From Gnetum montanum (lineage: Eukaryota > Streptophyta > Gnetopsida > Gnetales > Gnetaceae): DNA of 46,362 nucleotides. The position numbers and the translations under genes are program-made. Below, in pieces: positions 19,166-28,425 of this stretch. How positions within the stretch are numbered: position 1 is the stretch's first letter; each line of letters opens with the position of its first letter. The stretch lies in NCBI GenBank assembly GCA_015680685.1, contig MNCI01004244.1, positions 1 to 46,362 on the forward strand. Reading direction: 5' to 3'. A model generated the notes under the pieces. That model had not been told where the DNA came from and did no database searches. It saw nothing but the letters and a program-made list of their open reading frames with translations.

Positions 19166-19193
19166 GCTGACGCCGCCGCCGCCGCCGCCGCCG
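19166..19193. repeat. (CCG)n microsatellite upstream of the antisense promoter
   Basis: About seven uninterrupted gcc units follow three ctgacg units, so the run grades from cgctga to ccg. It makes both strands look open here but does not code for a recognisable protein. Confidence 0.85.
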
Positions 19194-19307
19194 CTTTTCC
19201 GTTTTTCTTGCTTTTTGCCTCGTTTTTTGTGCTTTTTCGAATTCGCTTTGAATTTTTCAAAAAAGATATAAAATTTACACACATAAACGACATAAACAAC
19301 AAAATTT

Positions 19308-19600
19308 GGCATTAAACTGTCGTTCGTTGCCCGGTAAGGCATTAAACTGTCGTTCGTTGCCCGGTAAGGCATTAAACTGCCGTTCGCTGCCTGGTAAGGC
19401 ATTAAACTGCCGTTCGTTGCCCGGTAAGGCATTAAACTGCCGTTCTTTGCCTGGTAAGGCATTAAACTGCCGTTCGTTGCCCGGTATGGCATTAAACTGC
19501 TGTTCGCTACCCGGTATGGCATTAAACTGCCGTTCGTTGCCTGGTAGGGCATTAAACTGCCGTTCATTGCCCGGTAGGGCATTAAACTGCTGTTCCACTG
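19308..19600 (+). repeat. Array B: ten 30-bp tandem repeats before RT
   Basis: Copies start every 30 bp from 19308 to 19578. Each reads ggcattaaactg(c/t), cgttcgttgcc and (c/t)ggta(a/t/g). Because 30 is a multiple of three, several frames are open on both strands, giving repeated MALNCRSLPGK-type readings. That is a by-product: no start context, no composition like a protein. The ATTAAACT core ties it to arrays A and C. It lies between the antisense promoter and RT. Confidence 0.92.
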
Positions 19601-19869
19601 TCACGTTAACTCATTTTCATACATGCACGCTAAATATGGCCGAAAGACCTAAAACGACCTCCGCTATCTTACCAGGTTCTCCATTTATTAACAGGAACTT
19701 GCCTAATGGATTATAAGTGCTTAACCAAGCCGTTGGTCATGGATGGACCATACGGTGCGGTTGAAAGGGATATCGATGTGAATCTCGTCTATGCGAGCTC
19801 ATCAGCAAACAACGCAACAATAGCTTCAACGCAGTAAACGATTGACGAATATGAGGGAATGACAAAGTC
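19601..19869 (+). other. Spacer between array B and RT
   Basis: There is no clear domain. A reading around 19840-19890 (DEYEGMTKSLDIKH) is in a different frame from RT and may be the N-terminal lead of the pol block, shifted by one frame. AG acceptors preceded by weak pyrimidine tracts occur near 19830. If a protease-RT intron exists, as is known in Ogre elements, its 3' end would be here. Confidence 0.35.
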
Positions 19870-20971
19870 CCTCGACATTAAACATTACTGAAGATCCTCT
19901 AACTGAAACACCTATCACCATGCCCGATGGGGAAACTAAAATCCTAAAATTAAGTATATTACTAGAGCCCAGTCTAGCTAAAGATATTGAAAACGTACTT
20001 AAGGACAACATGAAGGAATTTCCGTGGTCCTATACAGACATGCTCGGATTAGACCCCCGCATCGTCCAGCACAACATCATCCTTGATCCAAAACTAAGGC
20101 CAGTAAAATAAAAAGCACGAAAGGTCAAACCCGAGGTGGCATTAGCAGTTCGCAGTGAGATTTCCAAGCTCTACCAAGCTGGTTTCATTAGGGCTATTGA
20201 TTACGCCGAATGGGTATCAAACATGGTTATAGTCCCAAAGAAGAACGGAAGTATCCGCCTTTGCATTCAGTTCTGGGACCTTAACGTAGCAACCATAAAG
20301 GATGACTTCCCCCTACCTAGCATTGATTAACTAGTTGACTCAACTGTTGGGCACGCCCTATTATCCTTTATGGATGGGTTCTCGGGATATAACCAGATAC
20401 GTATCAATCCAGAACACCAGCTCCGAACTACTTTCATGACACCTTGGGGAACCTTTTGTTATACAATGATGCCTTTTGGTCTCAAGAATGCTGGGGCCAC
20501 GTATCAACGGGCGATGACGTATATTTTCAGCGATTACATCTTACACTCACTCAATGATTATGTAGATGACATAGTTGTTAAATCAAAATCATCAGAGCAA
20601 CACGTACAGGATCTTGACTTAGTATTAAAACGTTGTCTAAAATACGAACTAAGGCTTAACCCAAAGAAATGTGTCTTCGGTGTCAAAACGGGTAAAATGC
20701 TTGGATTTGTAGCCTCAGAGGTAGGGATACGGGTGGACCCCGATAAGGTTAAGGCCATTACAAACCTAAAACCACCTAGCAATCTAACCGAACTCCGAGG
20801 GCTACAAGGGCAGTTGCAGTTCATTAGGAGGTTCATAGAAAATCTTACGGGAAAACTCACACCTATGAACCACCTACTACGCAAGAATGTCCATTTTGAA
20901 TGGACCCCGCAGTGCCAAGAAGCATTTGACAACGTTAAAACGACACTCGCTCGGTTACCCACCGTATTCCC
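19870..20971 (+). pseudogene. pol: Reverse transcriptase (Tat-like), with stops and cut by a gap
   Basis: RT copies the element RNA into DNA. One frame is maintained through the block. It shows LLEPSLAKDIE, WSYTDMLGLDP, VPKKNGSIRLCI, MDGFSGYNQIRI, TPWGTFCYTMMPFGLKNA and the catalytic YVDD box (20559-20570), then LRLNPKKCVFGV and the connection to RNase H. In-frame TAA stops at 20109-20111 and 20329-20331 fall where relatives have Gln (CAA to TAA). A Tyr/Arg pair in the CIDYRDLN block is replaced (CIQFWDLN). The reading runs into the N gap at 20972. Compared with normal gypsy pol, protease is not fused upstream. Confidence 0.9.
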
Positions 20972-21508
20972 NNNNNNNNNNNNNNNNNNNNNNNNNNNNN
21001 NNNNNNNNNNNNNNNNNNNNNNNNNNNNNNNNNNNNNNNNNNNNNNNNNNNNNNNNNNNNNNNNNNNNNNNNNNNNNNNNNNNNNNNNNNNNNNNNNNNN
21101 NNNNNNNNNNNNNNNNNNNNNNNNNNNNNNNNNNNNNNNNNNNNNNNNNNNNNNNNNNNNNNNNNNNNNNNNNNNNNNNNNNNNNNNNNNNNNNNNNNNN
21201 NNNNNNNNNNNNNNNNNNNNNNNNNNNNNNNNNNNNNNNNNNNNNNNNNNNNNNNNNNNNNNNNNNNNNNNNNNNNNNNNNNNNNNNNNNNNNNNNNNNN
21301 NNNNNNNNNNNNNNNNNNNNNNNNNNNNNNNNNNNNNNNNNNNNNNNNNNNNNNNNNNNNNNNNNNNNNNNNNNNNNNNNNNNNNNNNNNNNNNNNNNNN
21401 NNNNNNNNNNNNNNNNNNNNNNNNNNNNNNNNNNNNNNNNNNNNNNNNNNNNNNNNNNNNNNNNNNNNNNNNNNNNNNNNNNNNNNNNNNNNNNNNNNNN
21501 NNNNNNNN
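20972..21508. other. Assembly gap (537 N)
   Basis: All bases are N. The RT frame before and the RNase H frame after it do not match in phase for a 537-base gap, but the gap size may be only an estimate. The start of RNase H lies in it. Reading frames across it have no meaning. Confidence 1.
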
Positions 21509-22999
21509 TGTAAGGCACAACACTTACAACCATACTGTGATTTGGCTAAGCACCTACTCAAACAATTCGAAAATGTTGATGTCTAACATATCTCTAGGAA
21601 TGAAAATACCATTGCAGACGCCTTAGCAACCTTAGCTTTAAACATATCCCCTGACATGTTTCACACACTACCAAGCTCTGTAACTAGTTGTGCTGAGCCC
21701 ATAACCAACACTCTTGACATGCTTCCAATTGCATCTGTTAGTACAACACACGCTAATGAATGGTATGATGATGTAAAAGAATACCTTTTGCGCGGTGAAA
21801 CGCCACAACATTTAACCAACGCACAAAAGGATGCAGTACGCAAGCGTTCTAAACAGTACGCATTAATAGGGGATACATTGTGCCATCGATCCTACGAAGG
21901 CATACTGCTAACATGCATCAACAACATCGAGGCCCAAACAATTGTTGAACAGGTGCACGACGGAATCTGCGGGGGACACATTGCACTGAAGGCAATGGCA
22001 ACCAAAATAAGAGGCTTAGGCTACTATTGGCCACACATGGAATACGACTGTCAATCCAAGGTCAAAACATGTAGTATATGTCAAAAACACGGTAATCTCA
22101 TCCACGTTCCACCAAACGAGTTGCATACAACACAAATCACATGGCCCTTCCAGAAGTGGGGACTGGACCTCGTTGGCCCAATAACACCCACATCTTTTGC
22201 CGGGCATAGCTTTATCATAACAGCAACTGAATATTTTACGAAATGGGTAGAGGCGGCCCCCCTTCGCAAAACTACTTCTAAACAGGTGTGCAACTTCATC
22301 CTCGAAAACATTATAACCCGTTTTGGCATTCCCATGACAATCATTACTAACAACGGGCCACAATTTAGTAGTGCCGAGACCAAAACGTTCTGCGATAGTC
22401 TAGGGATCAAACACTCATTTTCATCCCCTTACTATCCTCAGAGCAACGGACAGGCAGAATCAACGAATAAGATGATCATCACCGTACTCAAAAAGATGCT
22501 TGCCCAAAGCAAACGGAGATGGCACGAACAATTGGTGTATGCATTATGGGCATACCGTACCACGCACCGGACCTCGACAGGTAAAACTCCATATAGTCTT
22601 GTTTACGGTTCGAAGGCTGTTTTACCTTTAGAATTGCAGGTACCATCTCTAAAGATCATGCTTTTCGGACTCCTCGACGATGAGCAAAACAATGATTTAC
22701 GCATCATTGACCTAGACTCGGTGGAGGAGGAACGCGTGCGTGCACTCGACCAGATTGAATGGTACCAGAAGCAACAACGGCAACGACATCGACACGACAT
22801 TCATAAGCGCCCCATCAAAGAAGGAGACCTCGTACTTAAAGTTGTTCGGGAACATCCAGATAAATTCTTAGTCAACTGGGAAGGGCCCTATCTGGTCATC
22901 AAAGCATTCGACAACGGGGCATTCAAACTAGCTGACATGGACGGAAAAGAGTTTGCAAATCCAACCAATCACTTATTCCTGAAACCATTCTATACATGA
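21509..22999 (+). pseudogene. pol: RNase H C-terminus and integrase (D,D35E) with a lost catalytic Asp
   Basis: After the gap the frame reads AKHLLKQFENVDV, then TAA (21584-21586, probably from CAA), then HISRNENTIADALA, the end of RNase H. From the ATG at 21656 it is open for 447 codons. It has a zinc-binding HHCC-type region (HDGICGGH, then CSICQ), the catalytic core with Asp at GLDLVGP (residue about 170) and Glu in SNGQAE (residue 268), and a GPY-type module near the end (NWEGPYLV). The second catalytic Asp is Asn: TNNG where TDNG is normal (AAC at 22349-22351, residue 232), exactly 35 residues before the Glu. Integration activity is very likely lost. Confidence 0.92.
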
Positions 23000-23017
23000 A
23001 CTCGAACTCAGGTACGC

Positions 23018-23440
23018 ACTAGTCCTAGAATCACGACTATAAACTGATACCACAGACTAGTCCTAGAATCACGACTATAAACTGATACCACAGACTAGTC
23101 CTGGAATCACGATTATAAACTAATACCACAGATTAGTCCTAGAATCATGACTATAAACTGATACCACAGATTAGTCCTGGAATCACGACTATAAATTGAT
23201 ACCACAGATTAGTTCTGGAATCACAACTATAAACTGATACCACAGATTAGTCCTGGGTTATGACTATAAACTAACACCACAGAGTCCGCTAAGACTATAA
23301 ACTAGCTCGCCTCTTCATGGTCTGCTAAGACTCAAAACTGGCAACGCAACGTCTGCCACGATGCTAAACAGGAAATGTCCGACGAGTTACGACACAAAAC
23401 TAACCCATGATAGTCCGCTAAGACTATAAACTGGCACGTT
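23018..23440 (+). repeat. Array C: 38-bp tandem repeats and degenerate tail after integrase
   Basis: Seven copies start every 38 bp from 23018: actagtcct(a/g)gaatcacgactataaactgataccacag. From 23283 they grade into gtccgctaagactataaactggca-type units (to about 23440). The array starts directly after the integrase stop. The later units are the ones conserved in the outer element at 7320-7520. Confidence 0.92.
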
Positions 23441-24368
23441 CATCTTCGACTCCTCATCCCACAGCCATATTCATTCATCAGAATCATTGCATCCCTCATC
23501 AGCATCGTCGACATTCACATTCCATGCTCAGAATCGCCCCAACATTTTTGTTCACCTGCAGCTGTTTAAATCTAAACTCATTAATTCACTCATGGTTTTC
23601 TTGTCTCTTTGGAGTTGTGTTTGCAGGATGACGCTCAGAAGTTCTTGTACGAGAGTGCGTTTCATCACAGGTAGCAAGATGAGGCAATGTCCATTTGTCC
23701 ACCTGGCAAGACTAAATCGAACCGTTAACCCGCACATTCCCATTCCCCGAAAACCCACTATCTGTCTACCAAACTATTGCACACTGCGAAACGTTACGGC
23801 AGTCGCAACACACAGAACACAATATTCGCGCATGAGTACAAGGACAAAGTTCAAAAAAAAAAAATACGTAAGCCCTAGGCAAGAAGGTATCGGTCTTAAA
23901 AAAATACGTACTCATGTCAAAAACAGTCAAGAAACATCCTTTCGCATGGCTTTGGCTATTCGCTAACAGTTTCCCCAAAGAAGGGAGCTGTTCCTCCAAA
24001 GAATGCAAAACATCACCTCGTGGCTTTGGTTGTGACAACTGTTTCTCTTGAAAAATCACCAAGAGCACTGTTCCGCCAAAGGACGCACATCACATGCTTG
24101 AGTTCCAAGTCTGCCGAAAGACGGCTATCGACAAGGACCGGCATGCCGCGCACCTGAGCACCCCATTTTCCTAGCTTGATCCCTCGGGCAGCCACCGATC
24201 CCTTTCCCCCTGCCAGTTGCCAATCTCGCCCTTTCAATACCATTCACCACTGAACATGGTACGATGATGTCTGATCCAGTGGCAAAGGACAGAGCTTTTG
24301 TCAAGTCACCTGTGGTGTTTTGCGCTTCTTTGTCGACGCTTCTCGGGTTGATTCCTCCAAGCGTCAAC
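23441..24368 (+). other. 3' region of the young element
   Basis: There is no recognisable protein. An open frame at 23487-23966 has basic, low-information composition and I do not accept it as a gene. A strong splice-acceptor-like sequence, ttgtctctttggagttgtgtttgcag, ends at about 23628. Near 23966-24090 there are two copies of 'ctgttcc(t/g)ccaaag(a/g)a', then gc(a)(a)acatcac. The stretch ends in the polypurine tract. Confidence 0.5.
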
Positions 24369-24381
24369 AAAGAGGGGCCAA
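24369..24381 (+). other. Polypurine tract of the young element
   Basis: aaagaggggccaa lies directly before the TG of the 3' LTR. It is identical to the tract of the outer element, and it primes plus-strand DNA synthesis. Confidence 0.9.
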
Positions 24382-25657
24382 TGAAACACCACAAAAATCT
24401 TTGAGTTTAGCATCTGTCTGACAAGAAGCAGATCCCCATGACCCACAGGCGGCTTCGGTTACATTTGAAGTCACGCAGGGCAATCTTGAAAATTGTAACA
24501 TCTGATTTTAAATGTTGTGCCAACGTATACGCCCCAGCGTATACGCCCAGCTTTAAACCGGAGTGCGCTAGCGTCGACGCCTGGCGTCTACGCCCAGCGT
24601 CTACACCCAGCGTGTACGCCTAGCTCTCCAGCGTACACGCTCAGGTACGGCAGATGCACACGCTCGACGACAAGATCTCCAATGACAACATGAAGATTAC
24701 ACCGAAGAGCAAGGATTGAAGTAAATGGACATCCTTCGGCGTATACGCCCGGCGTATACGCCCAACATTCACTAGCATATACGCCCCAGCGTATACGCTA
24801 GCATCTATCCGTACATGCCCAGCGTATACGCCGGCCTGTTGTAACGTATACGCCCAGCGTATACCATGTTTCTAAATTGTAACGCCCGGTCTATACGCCA
24901 CGTGTCTCCCCGTCCGATTTTCCCGGTAATCCTACCCCTATAAATAGCCCAGTTTTCCACATTTACCAGGTCCGCAAAAATTTACCAGAGCAGACCCAGA
25001 GCAATTACGCTGCAGAAACCCCCTTACGCTTACGCTTACGCTGGAAGTCCTGTACGCTGAGCACAGCCCACGCTCCGCCTACCGTGTCAGCCGGCTGCAT
25101 CCCTCCGTCCATCGGGGCTTTACGTCTGCCTTGTGTCCCTACACAACTGCGTTAGACCGGTGCACAACATTTTAACTCTATAATCCGCTGTTCATTCTTT
25201 TTGCAAGTTCTTTTATAGTTTTACGTCAATTTGGCCCACGCTTCGTTTACGCCTGCTTACGTTTACGCTCCGTCTGCGTCTGCGTACGCCCACAGTTTAC
25301 GCCGTTTACATCTGCTTACACCCTTTGTATTTGTTTACGCTGTTTACGCCTGTATACGCTTACGCTGGGCCATCTCTGTTTACGCTGTTCACGCTCGACG
25401 TTGTTTACGCCCCTCTACGCTTTCGCCGTCAGCACCTGTTTCGCCGTTTACGCTATGCTTTACACATAACCCAGCGTATAACACTTCGGTGGCGCTTGGG
25501 GAAGTCCTTGTTTGATCCGCGTGCGGACCATCCAAGGCACTCTACCTTCGTCCACTCCAGCTCACCCTCAAGCGGAGGCAGGGTCGACTGTGCTAGTCCG
25601 CTGATCTTTCGGTGCCCGTAACGTTCCAACCTCGCACCGACGATTTCGGTCGGCACA
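24382..25657 (+). repeat. 3' LTR of the young Tat-like element
   Basis: It matches 8604-9851 over its whole length, with small indels in the gcgtatacgcc-rich U3 (extra gcgtatacgcc words near 24526-24545 and 24745) and scattered transitions. TATAAAT is at 24939-24945. It ends GGCACA, followed by the GGCAT duplication. Confidence 0.95.
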
Positions 25658-25662
25658 GGCAT
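25658..25662. repeat. Target site duplication GGCAT (right)
   Basis: This is the second copy of the GGCAT found at 8599-8603. Removing the young element and one GGCAT restores the register of the outer RT. Confidence 0.95.
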
Positions 25663-26485
25663 CATAGTGTAATAAAATGTACCCCAAGGGGTCATAAAGG
25701 TAGTATTGAGCTAGTGCTTTGGATTAATTCGAATTTGATTATAACCCAAGAACTCGTCCATGAAGGATAACAAGGCATGACCTGCTATGGTATTGACCAA
25801 TTGGTCAATACTAGGCAATGGGAAGTTGTCTTTAATGATTACTTTGTTTAGGTCCTAGAAGTCTATGCAAATGCGTATATTTTTGTTTTTCTTGGGTACA
25901 ACCATGACGTTGGAGACCTGGTCTATGTAGTCAATGGCTTGAATGAAACTAGCTTTGTAGAGCTTGGTGATTTCATCATGAACTACCAAAGCCACCTTAG
26001 TCTTAACCTTATGCACTTTTTTCTTAACTAGTTTTATGCTAGGATTGAGGATGATGTTATGTTGCACTACGCGAGGATCTAGGCCTAGCATGTCATCATA
26101 AGACCATGCGAATGCCTTAATGTTTTCATTGAGTACTTTTTGCAATGTTTTGGATATCTTAAGGCTTTAACAAAGAACTAAGTCTCAATGTTTTTGCCTC
26201 ACCACTAGGTGTTGCTATAGGGATTTCAACGATAGGATCCTTGGTAATGTCACCTGCCTCTAGATCTAAAGCCTTAACTAGATGGTTTGACCAATCTAGC
26301 GGTGCCTCTATGAATTTTATGTATTCATTGTAGGCTATGGGCTCAAGGTCTAAGCATTGTGGATTGATACACCACATGACATCACCATGGGGCCTAGTGA
26401 GGACTAGAGGTGAGTGAAGATGCTCGTACGTAGCCATGCTGTATTCTTGCGATAGTCTTGCAAAAACAACCCAAAAAAACATCAA
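25663..26485 (-). pseudogene. Outer Tat-like pol relic: N-terminal half of RT
   Basis: The minus strand reads ATPSGEAKTLRL (about 26185), then WSYDDMLGLDPRVVQHN, VVPKKNKNIRICID, a GYNQIRI block and TPWGTFYYTMMP, where the young element is inserted. It is clearly homologous to 19900-20500 of the young element. Stops include TAG at the R/W site after ICIDF and TAG for Gln after NPKH; there is also a break near 26159. It joins 8603-7560 across the insertion. Confidence 0.88.
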
Positions 26486-26579
26486 TCCACACTTGTCTTA
26501 ATGAGAGTAATATGCATAAAATAAAGGAAAACAATGCAATAAAATTTCACCTAAGTGTGTAGATGTGATGTTAAAAAGC

Positions 26580-26690
26580 AAGAAATGCATGGGCTAGTTT
26601 TAGGCCTTGGCAAGCCATGGGATGCTAATTTAAGGTCTTAGCAAACCGTGATGTGCACTAGATGTATCGTTTTGGGCAAGGCTAGGAGTA
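26580..26690 (-). repeat. Degenerate array-B counterpart in the outer element
   Basis: On the minus strand two copies are visible: tttgctaagaccttaaattagca and ttgccaaggcctaaaactagc. They lie just before RT, as array B does in the young element, and resemble the gctaagactataaactggca units of array C. Confidence 0.5.
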
Positions 26691-28425
26691 CTTAGGACAT
26701 GAAGTTGGATTAGGCATTCACAGGGCAACAAGAAAAATGTAAAATTTTTCTAAGTCTGGGATGGCTAGAAAAATCAAAAAATTTTCTAAGACTGGTGACT
26801 ACACTCTTACTTGACTATGCTCCCATCCAACTACACTCTACACTACGCAAACAAGGTTAAGCATAGTCTTGGGGTTGGTAAACCATTAAGTGGTCCTGGG
26901 GGGTATAAAATCGTGTTTTACCTTGATTTAGTTTATCACATTCAAAGATGAAAACTCAAAGTTTTAGAGTGTAGCATGGTCTGTGAAGAGCGTAGTTGCC
27001 AAGATGACTTGCCGAAGTGGATGCCAAAACCTTACATGGATGAATGTTAATGAGGGAGAATGAGTGCTAGGACGCTTACTGTGGGCATGCGTGGAGAAAT
27101 GGAGGGTGCCACCATTCGCTAGGTACCCCAACTACACTCTTCTTCATTTTTACTTGCATTTTTCTTTGCTCATTTTTGCATTGAGGGTTTTGGGGCTTTA
27201 GGTGTTGGTGGCACCTTGCCATGGCAAGGGTTGTTGCTACCGTGGCCATTTGGGCTACATGGTAGGGAGGGCATACATGTGGTGCAAGGGTCTGAGCAAT
27301 AGGGATTTTTGGCATTGCATGTGGGCAATGGACATGTACAAGGATGTGAGGGTTTTGTATGTGCTTTTTTAAAGGGTGAGGATTTGTGAAGGCTGTGGCC
27401 ACTACGACAACCAACACGGCCATAGGTGGGGAGGTCATGATTTGCCATTAGGGCTATGTAGGATTATTGCAAAAATTTCATTTTGGTTTTCATTTTTAAA
27501 AAATTTCTATTATGTGACGAGGGTTAGGGGTTTGGCAGCAGTGGATAGGGACGGATGGTCACATGTGCGAGATTCTATAGTAAATTCTTATTTTTTTTTT
27601 AAATTTTCTATGGTAGTGGAGGGGAAGTATTCCTTCCCATTTTGGTGTGTGAGCTCAAAACTACATTTAGCCTCTATTTTTTATGGTCTACATATAGACC
27701 TACCTAGAGCTTCACAGAAACAAAGCTACATTACTCATTGTTCAGCACCATGTACTCAAGAGGTAGGTTGTGCAACCTAAAGGATTGCCTCTACTCTATG
27801 ATAGGACTAACATGATGGTTAATCTGGATTTCTTGCCGAATGGGCTAGACAACAACCATGCTTAAAGTAGAGGTCAAAGGCTACTCAGTGTTCATGATGC
27901 AAAAAAAGGAAAACACAAAAGTTGTTGTTTGTAAAAGGTAGAAAAAGGTTAAATTTACTAACTGGAAAAAAAACTAAGTGTAAAAATGCAGAAAAACTGA
28001 CTAAGTATAAAATTGTTGAAAAAATGGCTAAGTATAAAAAATGTAGAAAAAATGACTAAGTGTAAAATACTGAAAAAAATGGCCAACTCTGGGACTATGC
28101 TCAGGGCCAACTACGCTCTCTATGCTGAGAGCCAACTACACTCTCCTAAGCACCCAGAATTTGGCTAAGTGTAAGGTATACACTCTAGTATTGTCGAGCA
28201 GGGTTCCAGGGGAATCAACAATAGGGACTAGTCTACACCAATGGTTTACAGATAACTCTTGTGTTGGCCTGAGATCCAGCTACTACTATGGTAGGCCCAG
28301 AGGGGTGTGAGGTCTACGCTAGCCCAAAGCTAGCAACAATGGTGGAGAGAGCACACAAGGTAACAACCAAGGAAGACTGTAGAAGAAAATGGCATTTCCC
28401 TCTTTCTAGCACCAAAGAACCATAG
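26691..28425 (-). other. Deleted 5' part of the outer Tat-like element
   Basis: Only about 1.7 kb lies between the RT relic and the 5' LTR, so gag and protease are gone. The primer site is at 28398-28414 (minus, tggtgctagaaagaggg). At about 27965-28085 there are four or five copies of a (t)gactaagtgtaaaa(n)gcagaaaaa unit of about 28 bp. A Cys/Pro/His-rich open stretch at 27076-27448 shows low complexity and no gag motif. Confidence 0.6.

Larger units (their letters stand above)
8604..25657 (+). mobile_element. Young Tat-like Ty3/gypsy retrotransposon carrying an antisense spliced gene (17.05 kb)
   Basis: Two long direct repeats, a perfect 5-bp target duplication, primer site, polypurine tract, gag, protease, RT, RNase H end and integrase define a nearly complete element. 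The order protease-RT-RNase H-integrase is gypsy type, and the RT and integrase sequences resemble the Tat lineage (MDGFSGYNQI, TPWGTFCY, MPFGLKNAGATYQR). Unusually, about 5.4 kb separates protease from RT and holds a gene on the opposite strand. Coding parts carry stops and frameshifts, mostly C-to-T. A 537-base gap of N lies between RT and RNase H. The LTRs differ at scattered sites and in length (1248 versus 1276 bp), so the insertion is fairly young but not fresh. Confidence 0.95.

Noticed and set aside
19306-19716. Long open frames on both strands with 10-residue repeats (MALNCRSLPGK-type)
   Set aside because: They come from a 30-bp tandem array; any period divisible by three keeps several frames open. 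No start context, no domain, and array A and C counterparts are not open.
20109-21586. A non-standard genetic code in which TAA and TAG mean Gln
   Set aside because: Several readings suggest Gln at stops, but TGA stops occur in the same way at Arg codons, the decayed neighbours show the same C-to-T change, and integrase, protease and the antisense gene all end normally. Mutation explains it.
20558-21626. Open frames of about 200-420 residues across 20972-21508
   Set aside because: Most of their length is N; an undefined base cannot be a stop.
23018-23290. CRISPR-like regular repeat
   Set aside because: The units are contiguous 38-bp tandem copies without unique spacers, in a plant retrotransposon.
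23487-23966. 159-residue open frame in the 3' region
   Set aside because: Basic low-information composition, no family feature, no counterpart in the outer element, and it runs through a splice-acceptor-like site.
27076-27448. Cys/Pro/His-rich open frame in the outer element, like a metal-binding protein
   Set aside because: Overlapping frames are both open, the motif spacing is irregular, and the region is low complexity next to decayed sequence.
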